NCBI GenBank assembly: GCA_025061975.1
Contig: JANXBB010000094.1
Location: 1 to 12,401 of the forward strand
DNA length: 12,401 nt
Source of the DNA: Caldifarciminota bacterium
Lineage (GTDB): Bacteria; Hydrothermota; Tepidihabitantia; Tepidihabitantales; CAIPLT01
Direction: 5' to 3'
The translations under genes and the position numbers were made by a program. Positions 1 to 5,787 of this stretch are shown here, in pieces. The notes beneath the pieces were generated by a model. It worked only from the letters and a program-made list of their open reading frames with translations. It did no database searches and had not been told where the DNA came from. The number at the start of each line of letters is the position of its first letter. Position 1 is the stretch's first letter.

Positions 1-75
1 TTCCGAAAGTGAATATACGAATTTCGTTTTTGCAATATTTAATAAATTCTTGTATCGTTTACTCCGCGTTGCCAT
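1..75 (-). CDS. rplA: Ribosomal protein L1, N-terminal fragment (gene runs off the window)
   Basis: The first 25 codons of a gene start at the ATG at 75..73 and remain open to base 1. The N-terminus [18 protein letters not shown] followed by FVYSLSE fits the start of ribosomal protein L1 (basic SKRYK stretch, then a 'YSLxEA'-like segment). L1 binds 23S rRNA at the L1 stalk and in many bacteria represses its own L11-L1 mRNA. The start ATG shares one base with the rplK stop (TAATG), and a GGAGG Shine-Dalgarno sits 4 nt upstream inside the rplK end, so the two genes are probably translationally coupled. The identification relies on the short fragment plus the near-universal rplK-rplA order. Only the N-terminus is visible, so no core motif can be checked. 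Confidence 0.87.
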   Translation of the reverse strand, partial: MATRSKRYKNLLNIAKTKFVYSLSE

Positions 76-503
76 TAGTCCTCCACAGTAATTCCCATTT
101 GACGTGCTGTTCCTTCTATAATTTTCATTGCTTTTTCGATATCAGTGGTATTCAAATCAGATAACTTTTTCTTGGCGATCTCTCGAAGTATTTCGCGTTT
201 AATAGTTGCAACTTTTATCCGATTGGGCTCCCCGGATCCTTTCGCAAGTCCTGCAGCCTGTTTTAACAACACCGAAGTAGGAGGGTTTTTTATTACAAAA
301 CTAAATGATCGATCAGAGTAGACTGTTAATACAACCGGTATCGTAATACCCGGTGGATGATTTTTTGTCAAAGCATTAAACTGTTTACAAAACTCCATTA
401 TATTCACGCCGTGCTGCCCCAATGCCGGACCAACTGGCGGTGCTGGTGTTGCATTGCCAGCTGGTGCTTGTAATTTTACGACTGCTACAACTTTCTTAGC
501 CAT
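75..503 (-). CDS. rplK: 50S ribosomal protein L11
   Basis: This 142-residue protein has the usual length and full architecture of L11. The N-terminal domain has the proline-rich segment and the [20 protein letters not shown] signature (residues about 23-42). The C-terminal rRNA-binding domain carries [14 protein letters not shown] and ends in [15 protein letters not shown]11 binds the GTPase-associated centre of 23S rRNA together with the L10/L12 stalk and is needed for factor-dependent GTP hydrolysis. The start at 503 is supported by GAGGAG five nt upstream (509-514). It lies 20 nt after nusG and overlaps rplA by one base. The secE-nusG-rplK-rplA order is the standard bacterial one. Nothing unusual is visible. 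Confidence 0.98.
   Translation of the reverse strand: MAKKVVAVVKLQAPAGNATPAPPVGPALGQHGVNIMEFCKQFNALTKNHPPGITIPVVLTVYSDRSFSFVIKNPPTSVLLKQAAGLAKGSGEPNRIKVATIKREILREIAKKKLSDLNTTDIEKAMKIIEGTARQMGITVED
80..84 (-). promoter_or_regulatory. Shine-Dalgarno for rplA inside the rplK end
   Basis: The minus strand reads GGAGG, then 4 nt, then ATG. The site lies within the last codons of rplK and fixes the rplA start at 75, where the ATG overlaps the rplK TAA by one base. Confidence 0.8.
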
Positions 504-523
504 TTTTTCTCCTCATTTAACTT

Positions 524-1111
524 CTAAATTGGTTGAACTTCAAAAAAATCTAAGTCAACCGGTGTTGCTCTACCAAAAATTGTCACCATCACTTTAACAC
601 GTCTCCGATCTGGATAAATTTCCTCAACTGTACCTGAAAAACCACTGAACGGGCCGTTAATAACTTTCACAGGTTCCCCTTTAGTAAACGGTACTTCGGC
701 TTTTGCTTTTTGAGTTCCAGATTCAATTTGTTCTAAAATACTCTTAACTTCTTCTTCATCTAAAGGAATTGGTTGTCTTTTTGATCCCAACAAATGAGTA
801 ACACCGGGTACAGAATTAACTAGCTTAAAAGTTTCCTCAGTAGGTTCCATTTCGACAATTATGTATCCGGGATAAAGTTTGCGCTCAACCGCTTCGGGTT
901 CAGATTTTCCTTTTTTAAATCGAGTAATTTGTTCCGTAGGTATAATAATGTTATATTCCTCAATTTCCTCTTCGCTCCCATCAGGCTTTTTAACCTTAAC
1001 TTTCCGTTTCCCAAATAAATGAGAGAGATTGTGTTGTTCAATCAAACGTACGAGAATATCACGCACTTTTTTTTCCTGCTGGGTATATGTATGAACAACA
1101 AAATACTTCAT
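524..1111 (-). CDS. nusG: Transcription termination/antitermination factor NusG
   Basis: This 195-residue protein has an N-terminal NGN domain (MKYFVVHTYTQQEKKV at the start; ERKLYPGYIIVEM at about 76-88; NSVPGVTHLLGS at about 99-110) and a C-terminal KOW domain (about 142-195: FTKGEPVKVINGPFSGFSGT, then FGRATPVDLDF). NusG binds the RNA polymerase clamp to promote processivity. Its KOW domain contacts Rho or NusE/S10. It is longer than typical NusG proteins (about 175-181 residues) mainly because of a charged stretch of roughly 20 residues at about 34-53 (GKRKVKVKKPDGSEEEIEEY), inside the NGN domain. The start ATG overlaps the secE stop (ATGA). No good Shine-Dalgarno is visible, which suggests coupling to secE. 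It stands 20 nt before rplK. Confidence 0.97.
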   Translation of the reverse strand: MKYFVVHTYTQQEKKVRDILVRLIEQHNLSHLFGKRKVKVKKPDGSEEEIEEYNIIIPTEQITRFKKGKSEPEAVERKLYPGYIIVEMEPTEETFKLVNSVPGVTHLLGSKRQPIPLDEEEVKSILEQIESGTQKAKAEVPFTKGEPVKVINGPFSGFSGTVEEIYPDRRRVKVMVTIFGRATPVDLDFFEVQPI

Positions 1112-1293
1112 CTTAATATCAATCGCAAAACATTAGAAAAAATTAAATCGCAGATCATTATAAAAAATGACACAATTATCGAAAGCATAATTACCACAAG
1201 TGTAGTCTGAAACAATTCTCGTGGTCGAGCCCAAGTAACTTTTTTAAGTTCACTGGCAACATTTCGAAAATAATCTCTGATTTTTTTTATCAT
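1108..1293 (-). CDS. secE: Preprotein translocase subunit SecE
   Basis: This 61-residue protein is the short single-spanning form of SecE, the clamp subunit of the SecYEG channel. It has an amphipathic N-terminal helix with the family motif SELKKVTWARPRE (residues about 14-26; the usual Pro after Trp is Ala here), followed by one membrane segment at about 28-57. I chose the ATG at 1293. An upstream in-frame ATG at 1329 would add 12 residues translated from inside the tRNA-Trp gene, so I rejected it. The start lies only 9 nt after the mature 3' end of tRNA-Trp, with no strong Shine-Dalgarno. Its stop overlaps the nusG start by 4 nt. Confidence 0.95.
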   Translation of the reverse strand: MIKKIRDYFRNVASELKKVTWARPRELFQTTLVVIMLSIIVSFFIMICDLIFSNVLRLILR

Positions 1294-1302
1294 ACATTCT
1301 AA

Positions 1303-1376
1303 CAGGCCTGGAGGGATTTGAACCCCCATCCCCCTGATTTGGAGTCAGGTGCTCTCGCCGTTAGAGCTACAGGCCT
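1303..1376 (-). tRNA. trnW: tRNA-Trp (anticodon CCA)
   Basis: The 74-nt cloverleaf on the minus strand has acceptor AGGCCTG paired with CAGGCCT (7 bp), D-stem GCTC/GAGC, anticodon stem CCTGA/TCAGG with loop CTCCAAA (anticodon CCA), a 5-nt variable loop, and T-arm GGGGG-TTCAAAT-CCCTC. The discriminator is G, as expected for tRNA-Trp. The 3' CCA is not encoded. The first two bases are also the last two bases of the rpmG stop codon, and secE starts 9 nt downstream, so the tRNA must be cut out of a polycistronic transcript. A tRNA-Trp between rpmG and secE is a common bacterial arrangement. Confidence 0.97.
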
Positions 1377-1521
1377 ACTTAACTTCTCGGTGAATCGTAT
1401 GCTTTTTACACTTTGGACAGTATTTACGTAATTCTAATCGTTCTTGCTCCTTCTTATTTTTTGTCGTCGTGTAATTCCGATTTTTACAATCCTTACACGC
1501 AAGCGCTATTATAACTCGCAT
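1375..1521 (-). CDS. rpmG: 50S ribosomal protein L33 (zinc-ribbon, four-cysteine form)
   Basis: This 48-codon gene reads [20 protein letters not shown], then a basic middle, then [17 protein letters not shown]. Its length and pattern are those of L33, including the NYTTTKN motif and the end KKHTxHREVK. Two CxxC pairs (C9/C12 and C35/C38) make it the zinc-binding C+ paralogue type. L33 is a small large-subunit protein near the E site. It begins 2 nt after the tuf stop, with no good Shine-Dalgarno close by, so reinitiation after tuf is likely. Its TAG stop overlaps the first two bases of tRNA-Trp. Confidence 0.97.
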   Translation of the reverse strand: MRVIIALACKDCKNRNYTTTKNKKEQERLELRKYCPKCKKHTIHREVK

Positions 1522-1523
1522 TG

Positions 1524-2732
1524 TTATTCAATAATTTTGGTTACCACTCCAGCACCTACAGTCCTTCCACCTTCACGAATCGCAAAACGAGAACCGGGTT
1601 CAAGAGCAATTGTTGTAATTAATTCAACCTCTAAATTAACATTATCTCCGGGCATAACCATTTCTACTCCCTCAGGAAGATGCACAGTCCCAGTAACATC
1701 TGTAGTTCGAACGTAAAACTGTGGTCGATAACCAGTAAAAAACGGCGAATGTCGTCCGCCTTCCTCTTTAGTTAACACATAAACACTCGCACTGAACTTT
1801 TTGTGCGGTTTGATACTCCCCGGTGCTGCTACAACCATACCCCGCGCAACCTCATCTTTTTCAACACCTCGTAATAATATACCGACATTATCACCAGCAA
1901 TCGCACTGTCCAAGGTTTTCCGGAACATTTCAAGACTAGTTGCAACAGTTTTAAACTGTTTACCGAAACCAATGATTTCAACTTCATTCCCTGGTTCCAA
2001 TTTGCCTCGCTCAACCTTTCCGGTAACAACTGTTCCTCGTCCGGTGATTGAGAAAATATCCTCAATCGGCATAAGAAACGGTTTGTCAATTTCTCGTACC
2101 GGTTCCGGAATGAAATCATCAAGAGCTTTTACTAAATTCCAAATTGCCTGACAATCAGGACAAGTTCCACAAGCACATTTTAGAGCCTTAAGAGCACTTC
2201 CGCGAATTACAGGTGTTTTATCTCCGGGAAATTCGTACTTGTTCAAAATTTCACGCACTTCAAGTTCCACTAAATCAATTAACTCGGGATCTTCGACTAA
2301 ATCAATTTTATTTATAAATACCACTATTGCCGGCACATTAACCTGGCGAGCTAAAAGTACATGTTCCTTGGTCTGAGGCATAGGTCCGTCTGCTGCTGAA
2401 ACTACTAATATTGCTCCATCCATCTGAGCCGCTCCAGTAATCATGTTTTTAATATAGTCAGCATGTCCCGGACAATCAATGTGCGCGTAATGTCTTTTTT
2501 CTGACTCGTATTCTACGTGAGAAACAGCAATTGTTAGAATTTTTGTTTCGTCACGACGACCATGAGCGATACTCGCTTTTGCGACCTCGTCATAACTTTT
2601 GTATTCTGCTAAGCCCTTCGTAGAAAGAACACGAGTAATTGCAGATGTGAGTACTGTTTTACCATGGTCAACATGACCAATTGTTCCCACATTCACATGT
2701 GGTTTTTTTCGTTCAAACTTCGCCTTTGCCAT
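1524..2732 (-). CDS. tuf: Translation elongation factor Tu
   Basis: This 402-residue GTPase delivers aminoacyl-tRNA to the ribosome. The motifs are G1 GHVDHGKT (19-26), G2 Thr67, G3 DCPGH (86-90, including the catalytic His90), G4 NKID (141-144) and G5 SAL (179-181). Domains 2 and 3 follow, and the protein ends in [15 protein letters not shown]. The start at 2732 is set by AGGAGGA six nt upstream. An upstream in-frame ATG at 2813 lies within tRNA-Thr and is not used. There are two oddities. Switch I reads [11 protein letters not shown] (58-68) where most bacteria have an RGITI sequence. Residues 186-194 form CACGTCPDC, a possible metal site. It follows tRNA-Thr and precedes rpmG, as in many bacterial tuf operons. 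Confidence 0.98.
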   Translation of the reverse strand: MAKAKFERKKPHVNVGTIGHVDHGKTVLTSAITRVLSTKGLAEYKSYDEVAKASIAHGRRDETKILTIAVSHVEYESEKRHYAHIDCPGHADYIKNMITGAAQMDGAILVVSAADGPMPQTKEHVLLARQVNVPAIVVFINKIDLVEDPELIDLVELEVREILNKYEFPGDKTPVIRGSALKALKCACGTCPDCQAIWNLVKALDDFIPEPVREIDKPFLMPIEDIFSITGRGTVVTGKVERGKLEPGNEVEIIGFGKQFKTVATSLEMFRKTLDSAIAGDNVGILLRGVEKDEVARGMVVAAPGSIKPHKKFSASVYVLTKEEGGRHSPFFTGYRPQFYVRTTDVTGTVHLPEGVEMVMPGDNVNLEVELITTIALEPGSRFAIREGGRTVGAGVVTKIIE

Positions 2733-2738
2733 TTTATC

Positions 2739-2745
2739 TCCTCCT
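2739..2745 (-). promoter_or_regulatory. Shine-Dalgarno of tuf
   Basis: The minus strand reads AGGAGGA six nt before the ATG at 2732, in the 39-nt leader between tRNA-Thr(GGU) and tuf. It decides the EF-Tu start against the longer frame that would run into the tRNA. Confidence 0.88.
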
Positions 2746-2771
2746 AAAATAGTTATTTCTTCACTTTTACC

Positions 2772-2844
2772 AGCCCACGGTCGGAATCGAACCGACGACC
2801 ACTTCCTTACCAAGGAAGTGCTCTGCCGACTGAGCTACATGGGC
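2772..2844 (-). tRNA. trnT: tRNA-Thr (anticodon GGU)
   Basis: The 73-nt cloverleaf has acceptor GCCCATG/CGTGGGC (one G-U pair), D-stem GCTC/GAGC, anticodon stem CTTCC/GGAAG with loop TTGGTAA (anticodon GGT), and T-arm GTCGG-TTCGATT-CCGAC. The discriminator is U. CCA is not encoded. It is the last tRNA before tuf and has its own consensus promoter immediately upstream. Confidence 0.97.
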
Positions 2845-2857
2845 GATATAAATTATT

Positions 2858-2885
2858 ATTATACAATTAAATTTTAATTTGTCAA
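2858..2885 (-). promoter_or_regulatory. Consensus sigma70-type promoter for tRNA-Thr(GGU)-tuf operon
   Basis: On the minus strand TTGACA (2885-2880) is followed by 16 nt and TATAAT (2863-2858). Both hexamers match the housekeeping sigma consensus exactly. The predicted start is about 2851, seven nt before the tRNA-Thr 5' end. It sits in the only long gap (66 nt) between the upstream tRNAs and tRNA-Thr(GGU), so it would boost tuf and the genes after it independently of the first promoter. The hexamers and spacing are seen directly; activity is inferred. Confidence 0.83.
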
Positions 2886-2910
2886 TAGTTTTTTATTTCT
2901 TGTTGTTAAA

Positions 2911-2982
2911 AGCGGAGAACGGGATTCGAACCCGCAACCTTCTGCTTGGAAGGCAGAAGCTCTACCATTGAGCTATCTCCGC
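2911..2982 (-). tRNA. trnG: tRNA-Gly (anticodon UCC)
   Basis: The 72-nt cloverleaf has acceptor GCGGAGA/TCTCCGC, D-stem GCTC/GAGC, anticodon stem TCTGC/GCAGA with loop CTTCCAA (anticodon TCC), and T-arm GCGGG-TTCGAAT-CCCGT. The discriminator is U. CCA is not encoded. It follows tRNA-Tyr after 7 nt, so the two are probably cut from one precursor. Confidence 0.97.
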
Positions 2983-2989
2983 TTAAAAA

Positions 2990-3073
2990 TGGACAGGGAA
3001 GGATTCGAACCTCCGAAGGCATAACGCCAGCAGATTTACAGTCTGCCCCCTTTGGCCACTTGGGTACCTGTCC
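2990..3073 (-). tRNA. trnY: tRNA-Tyr (anticodon GUA)
   Basis: The 84-nt class II tRNA has acceptor GGACAGG/CCTGTCC, anticodon stem GCAGA/TCTGC with loop CTGTAAA (anticodon GTA), a long variable arm with a GGC/GCC stem, T-arm GGAGG-TTCGAAT-CCTTC and discriminator A. The long variable arm is normal for bacterial tRNA-Tyr. CCA is not encoded. It lies 30 nt after tRNA-Thr(UGU). Confidence 0.97.
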
Positions 3074-3103
3074 ATTTATCTTTAACTCACTCAAATCAGT
3101 TTA

Positions 3104-3176
3104 AGCCGACAGAGGGATTCGAACCCCCGACCAGAGGTTTACAAAACCTCTGCTCTACCAACTGAGCTATGTCGGC
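3104..3176 (-). tRNA. trnT: tRNA-Thr (anticodon UGU)
   Basis: The 73-nt cloverleaf has acceptor GCCGACA/TGTCGGC, D-stem GCTC/GAGC, anticodon stem GAGGT/ACCTC with loop TTTGTAA (anticodon TGT), and T-arm GGGGG-TTCGAAT-CCCTC. The discriminator is U. CCA is not encoded. It is the first gene of the tRNA-tuf operon and begins within a few bases of the predicted transcription start. Confidence 0.97.
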
Positions 3177-3184
3177 ACTATAAA

Positions 3185-3213
3185 AATATAATTAAAATTT
3201 TTTGTTTCGTCAA
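3185..3213 (-). promoter_or_regulatory. Promoter of the tRNA-Thr-Tyr-Gly cluster
   Basis: On the minus strand TTGACG (3213-3208) is followed by 17 nt and TATATT (3190-3185), a near-consensus sigma70-type promoter with ideal spacing. The predicted start at about 3178 leaves a leader of only one or two bases before the tRNA-Thr(UGU) 5' end at 3176. The 51-nt gap between the nitroreductase stop and the tRNA holds little else. Confidence 0.8.
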
Positions 3214-3227
3214 GATTTTTTGTATCT

Positions 3228-3797
3228 TTAAATAAGTTTTTCGCCCCATGAGTTAAAATAGGCAATTTCTTCAAGGCGTTTACGCGTTCCTCCACGTGCA
3301 ACTATCTTACTTATTCGATCTACAACACTTGGTTTCTCGCAAGCATAACCTAAAGGTGTAAGAGCTACAATACGAATCTCTTGGGGGATTTTAAGAACAT
3401 CTTTAATCATATTTTCGTCAAATGCTCCGATCCAACATGTTGCAAGTCCCAGATTTGTGGCGGCAAGAATTAAATGTTCCATAGCTATAGCTGTGTCAAC
3501 TAAGTAATATTCGATTCCGGCCCTGCGGCCACTTTCTTTTGGATTAGCACAGGCAACAATTATTACCGGAACATTTTGTAAGAAAAAATTTATATTATAG
3601 TTTAAAGGATTTAACTTACCGATTTTTTTTATCTTTTCTTTGTCAGTGACAACAATAAATCTCCAACATTGACGATTCTGCCAGGAAGGTGCCAAACGTG
3701 CTGCTTCAAGAATTTCAATTATTCTTTCTTTTTCTACTGGTTGTGATAAAAAATTTCGAACACTGTGTCGTTTTTTTATTACTTCCCAAAAATCCAT
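3228..3797 (-). CDS. Nitroreductase-family FMN oxidoreductase
   Basis: This 189-residue protein has the compact nitroreductase fold signatures. KKRHSVRNF (8-16) provides the FMN-phosphate-binding Arg/Ser/Arg (R10, S12, R14). APSWQNRQCWRFIVV (36-50) is the SxxNxQPWxF-type motif with Cys in place of Pro. LAATNLGLATCWIGAF (111-126) and LTPLGYACEKP (147-157) are typical of the C-terminal half. Members are homodimeric flavoproteins that reduce nitro compounds, quinones or flavins with NAD(P)H. The physiological substrate cannot be read from the sequence. The ATG at 3797 is 4 nt after the lepB stop with a weak AAGAT upstream, so it is the last gene of the long operon. No hairpin terminator is visible after the stop. 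Confidence 0.87.
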   Translation of the reverse strand: MDFWEVIKKRHSVRNFLSQPVEKERIIEILEAARLAPSWQNRQCWRFIVVTDKEKIKKIGKLNPLNYNINFFLQNVPVIIVACANPKESGRRAGIEYYLVDTAIAMEHLILAATNLGLATCWIGAFDENMIKDVLKIPQEIRIVALTPLGYACEKPSVVDRISKIVARGGTRKRLEEIAYFNSWGEKLI

Positions 3798-3801
3798 AAT
3801 T

Positions 3802-4605
3802 TTATCTTATTACCATCCCGATTCGGGACCAATTAATTTGGTGTGGGCTTAAAATTATTCGTGCAATATTCGGTGCAGCTTTTGATGAAAAATAAATAAC
3901 CAACGGTTTTCCTCTGATATATTCCAGTGGAATTGGGCCAAAAAAGCGCCCGTCTGACGAGTTATCGCGATTGTCGCCCAATGCAAAAACGGTGCCTTCA
4001 GGGACAACTATTGGCCCGAAATTATCTCGAACCATATATCCGTCTGATCGTTCAATAAATCGAGCGTTGACCCACTCTTTTTGAAACTCTTCAGGAGACA
4101 AATTTAATCCCAAAAAGATTCGTCGATCAATATGTTGAACATATGGCTCGTAAAGCATTTTTCCATTAATATAAACTTTTTTGTTGATGATCTCTACAGT
4201 ATCCCCAGCAACCGCAATACATCTTTTTACAAAATTCCGCGGTGTATACCATGTAAAAAAATTTGACCTTTTGTTCCAATATAACGGTAAAAGTGGTAAT
4301 GCTTTAGGGAAAATTCTTATATAGTCTTTTCTGGGTTCAGGCATCTCCGGATCTAAATGATACCGAAACACTATAATTTCCCCTCGTCTAGGATTTCTTA
4401 CGGGAATTAAGGTTTTATTAGTAAAAGGAATTTTTATCCCGTAAATAAATTTATTAACCAAAAGAAAATCACCAACCATGATTGTCGATTCCATTGAAGG
4501 AGTGGGTACCATAAACGCCTCAACAACAAACGATCGTAAAAGCAACACAGCAATAATAACCGGTAGCCAAGATTTTAGAAATCGTATTATTGCCTTCATT
4601 ATCAA
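3802..4605 (-). CDS. lepB: Signal peptidase I
   Basis: This membrane serine protease of about 267 residues removes signal peptides from exported preproteins. One N-terminal membrane anchor (about 12-31) precedes box B VPTPSMEST with the nucleophile Ser37. Box D is NFVKRCIAVAGDTVEI with the general-base Lys127. Box E is ALGDNRDNSSDGRFFGPIP. The frame opens with TTG-ATA-ATG. An AGGAT lies 7 nt before the TTG but 13 nt before the ATG at 4599, so the TTG start (4605) may be real; otherwise the protein is 265 residues. It starts 9 nt after the acyl-CoA dehydrogenase stop and ends 4 nt before the nitroreductase gene. The enzyme would process exported proteins such as the secreted protein at 11091-12401. 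Confidence 0.95.
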   Translation of the reverse strand: MIMKAIIRFLKSWLPVIIAVLLLRSFVVEAFMVPTPSMESTIMVGDFLLVNKFIYGIKIPFTNKTLIPVRNPRRGEIIVFRYHLDPEMPEPRKDYIRIFPKALPLLPLYWNKRSNFFTWYTPRNFVKRCIAVAGDTVEIINKKVYINGKMLYEPYVQHIDRRIFLGLNLSPEEFQKEWVNARFIERSDGYMVRDNFGPIVVPEGTVFALGDNRDNSSDGRFFGPIPLEYIRGKPLVIYFSSKAAPNIARIILSPHQINWSRIGMVIR

Positions 4606-4614
4606 TTAGTGATC

Positions 4615-5772
4615 CTAAAAATTAAAAAGTTTGCCCTTAAGAATTTCACGAGCAATAACTAACCGTTGAATTTCATTTGTCCCTTCATAAATTTGAGTTA
4701 TTTTGGCATCTCGCATCATCTTCTCTACCGGATAATCTTTCATGTATCCATATCCTCCAAAAAGCTGAACAGCTTCTATCGTAACTTGCATGGCCACATC
4801 CGATGCGAAAAATTTAGCCATTGATGAATAAGCAGCGATATCTTTAGCTCCGGAATCAGCGTGTCTTGCTGCAGCGTATACTAGAGCTCGTGCCGCTTCA
4901 ATTTTAGTTGCCATTTCAGCAAGTCGAAATTGAATACCCTCCATTGAAGAAAGTGGGACACCAAATTGAATTCGTTTCGAAATATAAGCTGTGGCTGCTT
5001 CTAACGCTCCTTGGGCTATCCCTACTGCTTGAGCTCCGACTCCTGGACGCGTCCGATCGAAAGTTCGCATTGCTGTAATAAATCCTGTCCCCTCAGGACC
5101 AATTCGATTTTGTTCAGGGACTCGACAGTCTTCAAAAATTAATTCTGCAGTTACAGAAGCTCTAATACCCATTTTGTTTTCATGTTTACCAAAACTAAAT
5201 CCAGGAGTTCCTTTTTCAACAATAAATGCCGAAAGCCCCCGTCCACCGCGTGATGGATCAGTCGATGCAATTATTGTGTAAATATGTGCGACTTCACCAT
5301 TAGTAATAAAACATTTCCGCCCATTAATAACATAATATTTTCCATCCTTAACTGCTGTTGTTTGAACACTAGCTGCATCGGATCCAGCATTAGGTTCTGT
5401 AAGAGCAAATGCTCCAAGCCACTCACCACTTGCCATTTTAGGAAGAATCCATTTTTTTTGTTCCTCAGATGCTGAAAGAATTATTGGATAAGCAGCAAGC
5501 CCGTTTGCAGCATAGCATACCCCAACTCCTCCACAAATTCGTGAAATTTCCTCTACTACAAGGCACATTTCAAATACCCCACCGCCAGCGCCGCCGTATT
5601 CTTCTGGGATATAAATCCCTAAAAGTCCGGCTTTAGCAAATTCTGCCATAATGTCATGCGGAAATTCGCTTTTCTCGTCTAATTCTTGTCTTTTAGGTAA
5701 AACAAGCTCCTCAGCTAATTTTCGCGCTAATTCTTTTATTCTTTTTTGCTCCTCGGTTAAAAAATAATTCAT
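4615..5772 (-). CDS. Acyl-CoA dehydrogenase (short/medium-chain type)
   Basis: This 385-residue FAD enzyme has the usual length and domain order: an N-terminal helical domain, a middle beta domain with AFALTEPNAGSDAAS (about 121-135) and YYVINGRKCFITNG (about 146-159), and a C-terminal helical domain with RIQFGVPLSSMEGIQFRLAEM and QLFGGYGYMKDYPVEKMMRDAKITQIYEGTNEIQ. The catalytic Glu is E363 in IYEGT, the position used by short- and medium-chain enzymes. It would oxidise acyl-CoA to the trans-2-enoyl-CoA and pass electrons to ETF, but no etf genes are in the window. Two ATGs are tandem (5775 and 5772). AGGAGG is 2 nt from the first and 5 nt from the second, so I chose 5772. Chain-length specificity cannot be set from sequence alone. 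Confidence 0.95.
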   Translation of the reverse strand: MNYFLTEEQKRIKELARKLAEELVLPKRQELDEKSEFPHDIMAEFAKAGLLGIYIPEEYGGAGGGVFEMCLVVEEISRICGGVGVCYAANGLAAYPIILSASEEQKKWILPKMASGEWLGAFALTEPNAGSDAASVQTTAVKDGKYYVINGRKCFITNGEVAHIYTIIASTDPSRGGRGLSAFIVEKGTPGFSFGKHENKMGIRASVTAELIFEDCRVPEQNRIGPEGTGFITAMRTFDRTRPGVGAQAVGIAQGALEAATAYISKRIQFGVPLSSMEGIQFRLAEMATKIEAARALVYAAARHADSGAKDIAAYSSMAKFFASDVAMQVTIEAVQLFGGYGYMKDYPVEKMMRDAKITQIYEGTNEIQRLVIAREILKGKLFNF

Positions 5773-5777
5773 CATTT

Positions 5778-5783
5778 CCTCCT
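5778..5783 (-). promoter_or_regulatory. Shine-Dalgarno of the acyl-CoA dehydrogenase gene
   Basis: The minus strand reads AGGAGG followed by AA and then ATGATG. Normal spacing (5 nt) favours the second ATG at 5772 over the first at 5775. It is one of the strongest ribosome binding sites in the long operon and lies in the 15-nt gap after the phosphatase gene. Confidence 0.78.
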
Positions 5784-5787
5784 GAAT

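Noticed and set aside
1294-1329. Longer SecE start that adds MGVQIPPGLLEC
   Set aside because: The 12 extra residues are the translation of the tRNA-Trp T-arm and acceptor. The family N-terminus starts at MIKKIRDYF.
1444-2151. Plus-strand frames of 90 and 116 codons opposite tuf
   Set aside because: They are antisense shadows of a conserved gene, with no ribosome binding site and no family features. The same holds for the other plus-strand frames opposite acd, purD, coaE and fabF.
2521-2580. Double frameshift to explain the odd EF-Tu switch I
   Set aside because: Both other frames hit stops inside the segment, and the flanking residues stay in register, so it is genuine substitution rather than a frame error.
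2733-2813. Longer EF-Tu start that adds 27 residues
   Set aside because: The extension translates tRNA-Thr(GGU) and the leader, and a strong Shine-Dalgarno lies just before the ATG at 2732.
2906-3094. 62-codon minus-strand frame
   Set aside because: It is a read-through of tRNA-Gly and tRNA-Tyr, both of which fold into complete cloverleaves.
3200-3230. AAGAT/ATCTT hairpin after the nitroreductase gene as a terminator
   Set aside because: The stem is only 5 bp of mostly A/T and is followed by GACG rather than a T run. It overlaps the -35 region of the tRNA promoter.
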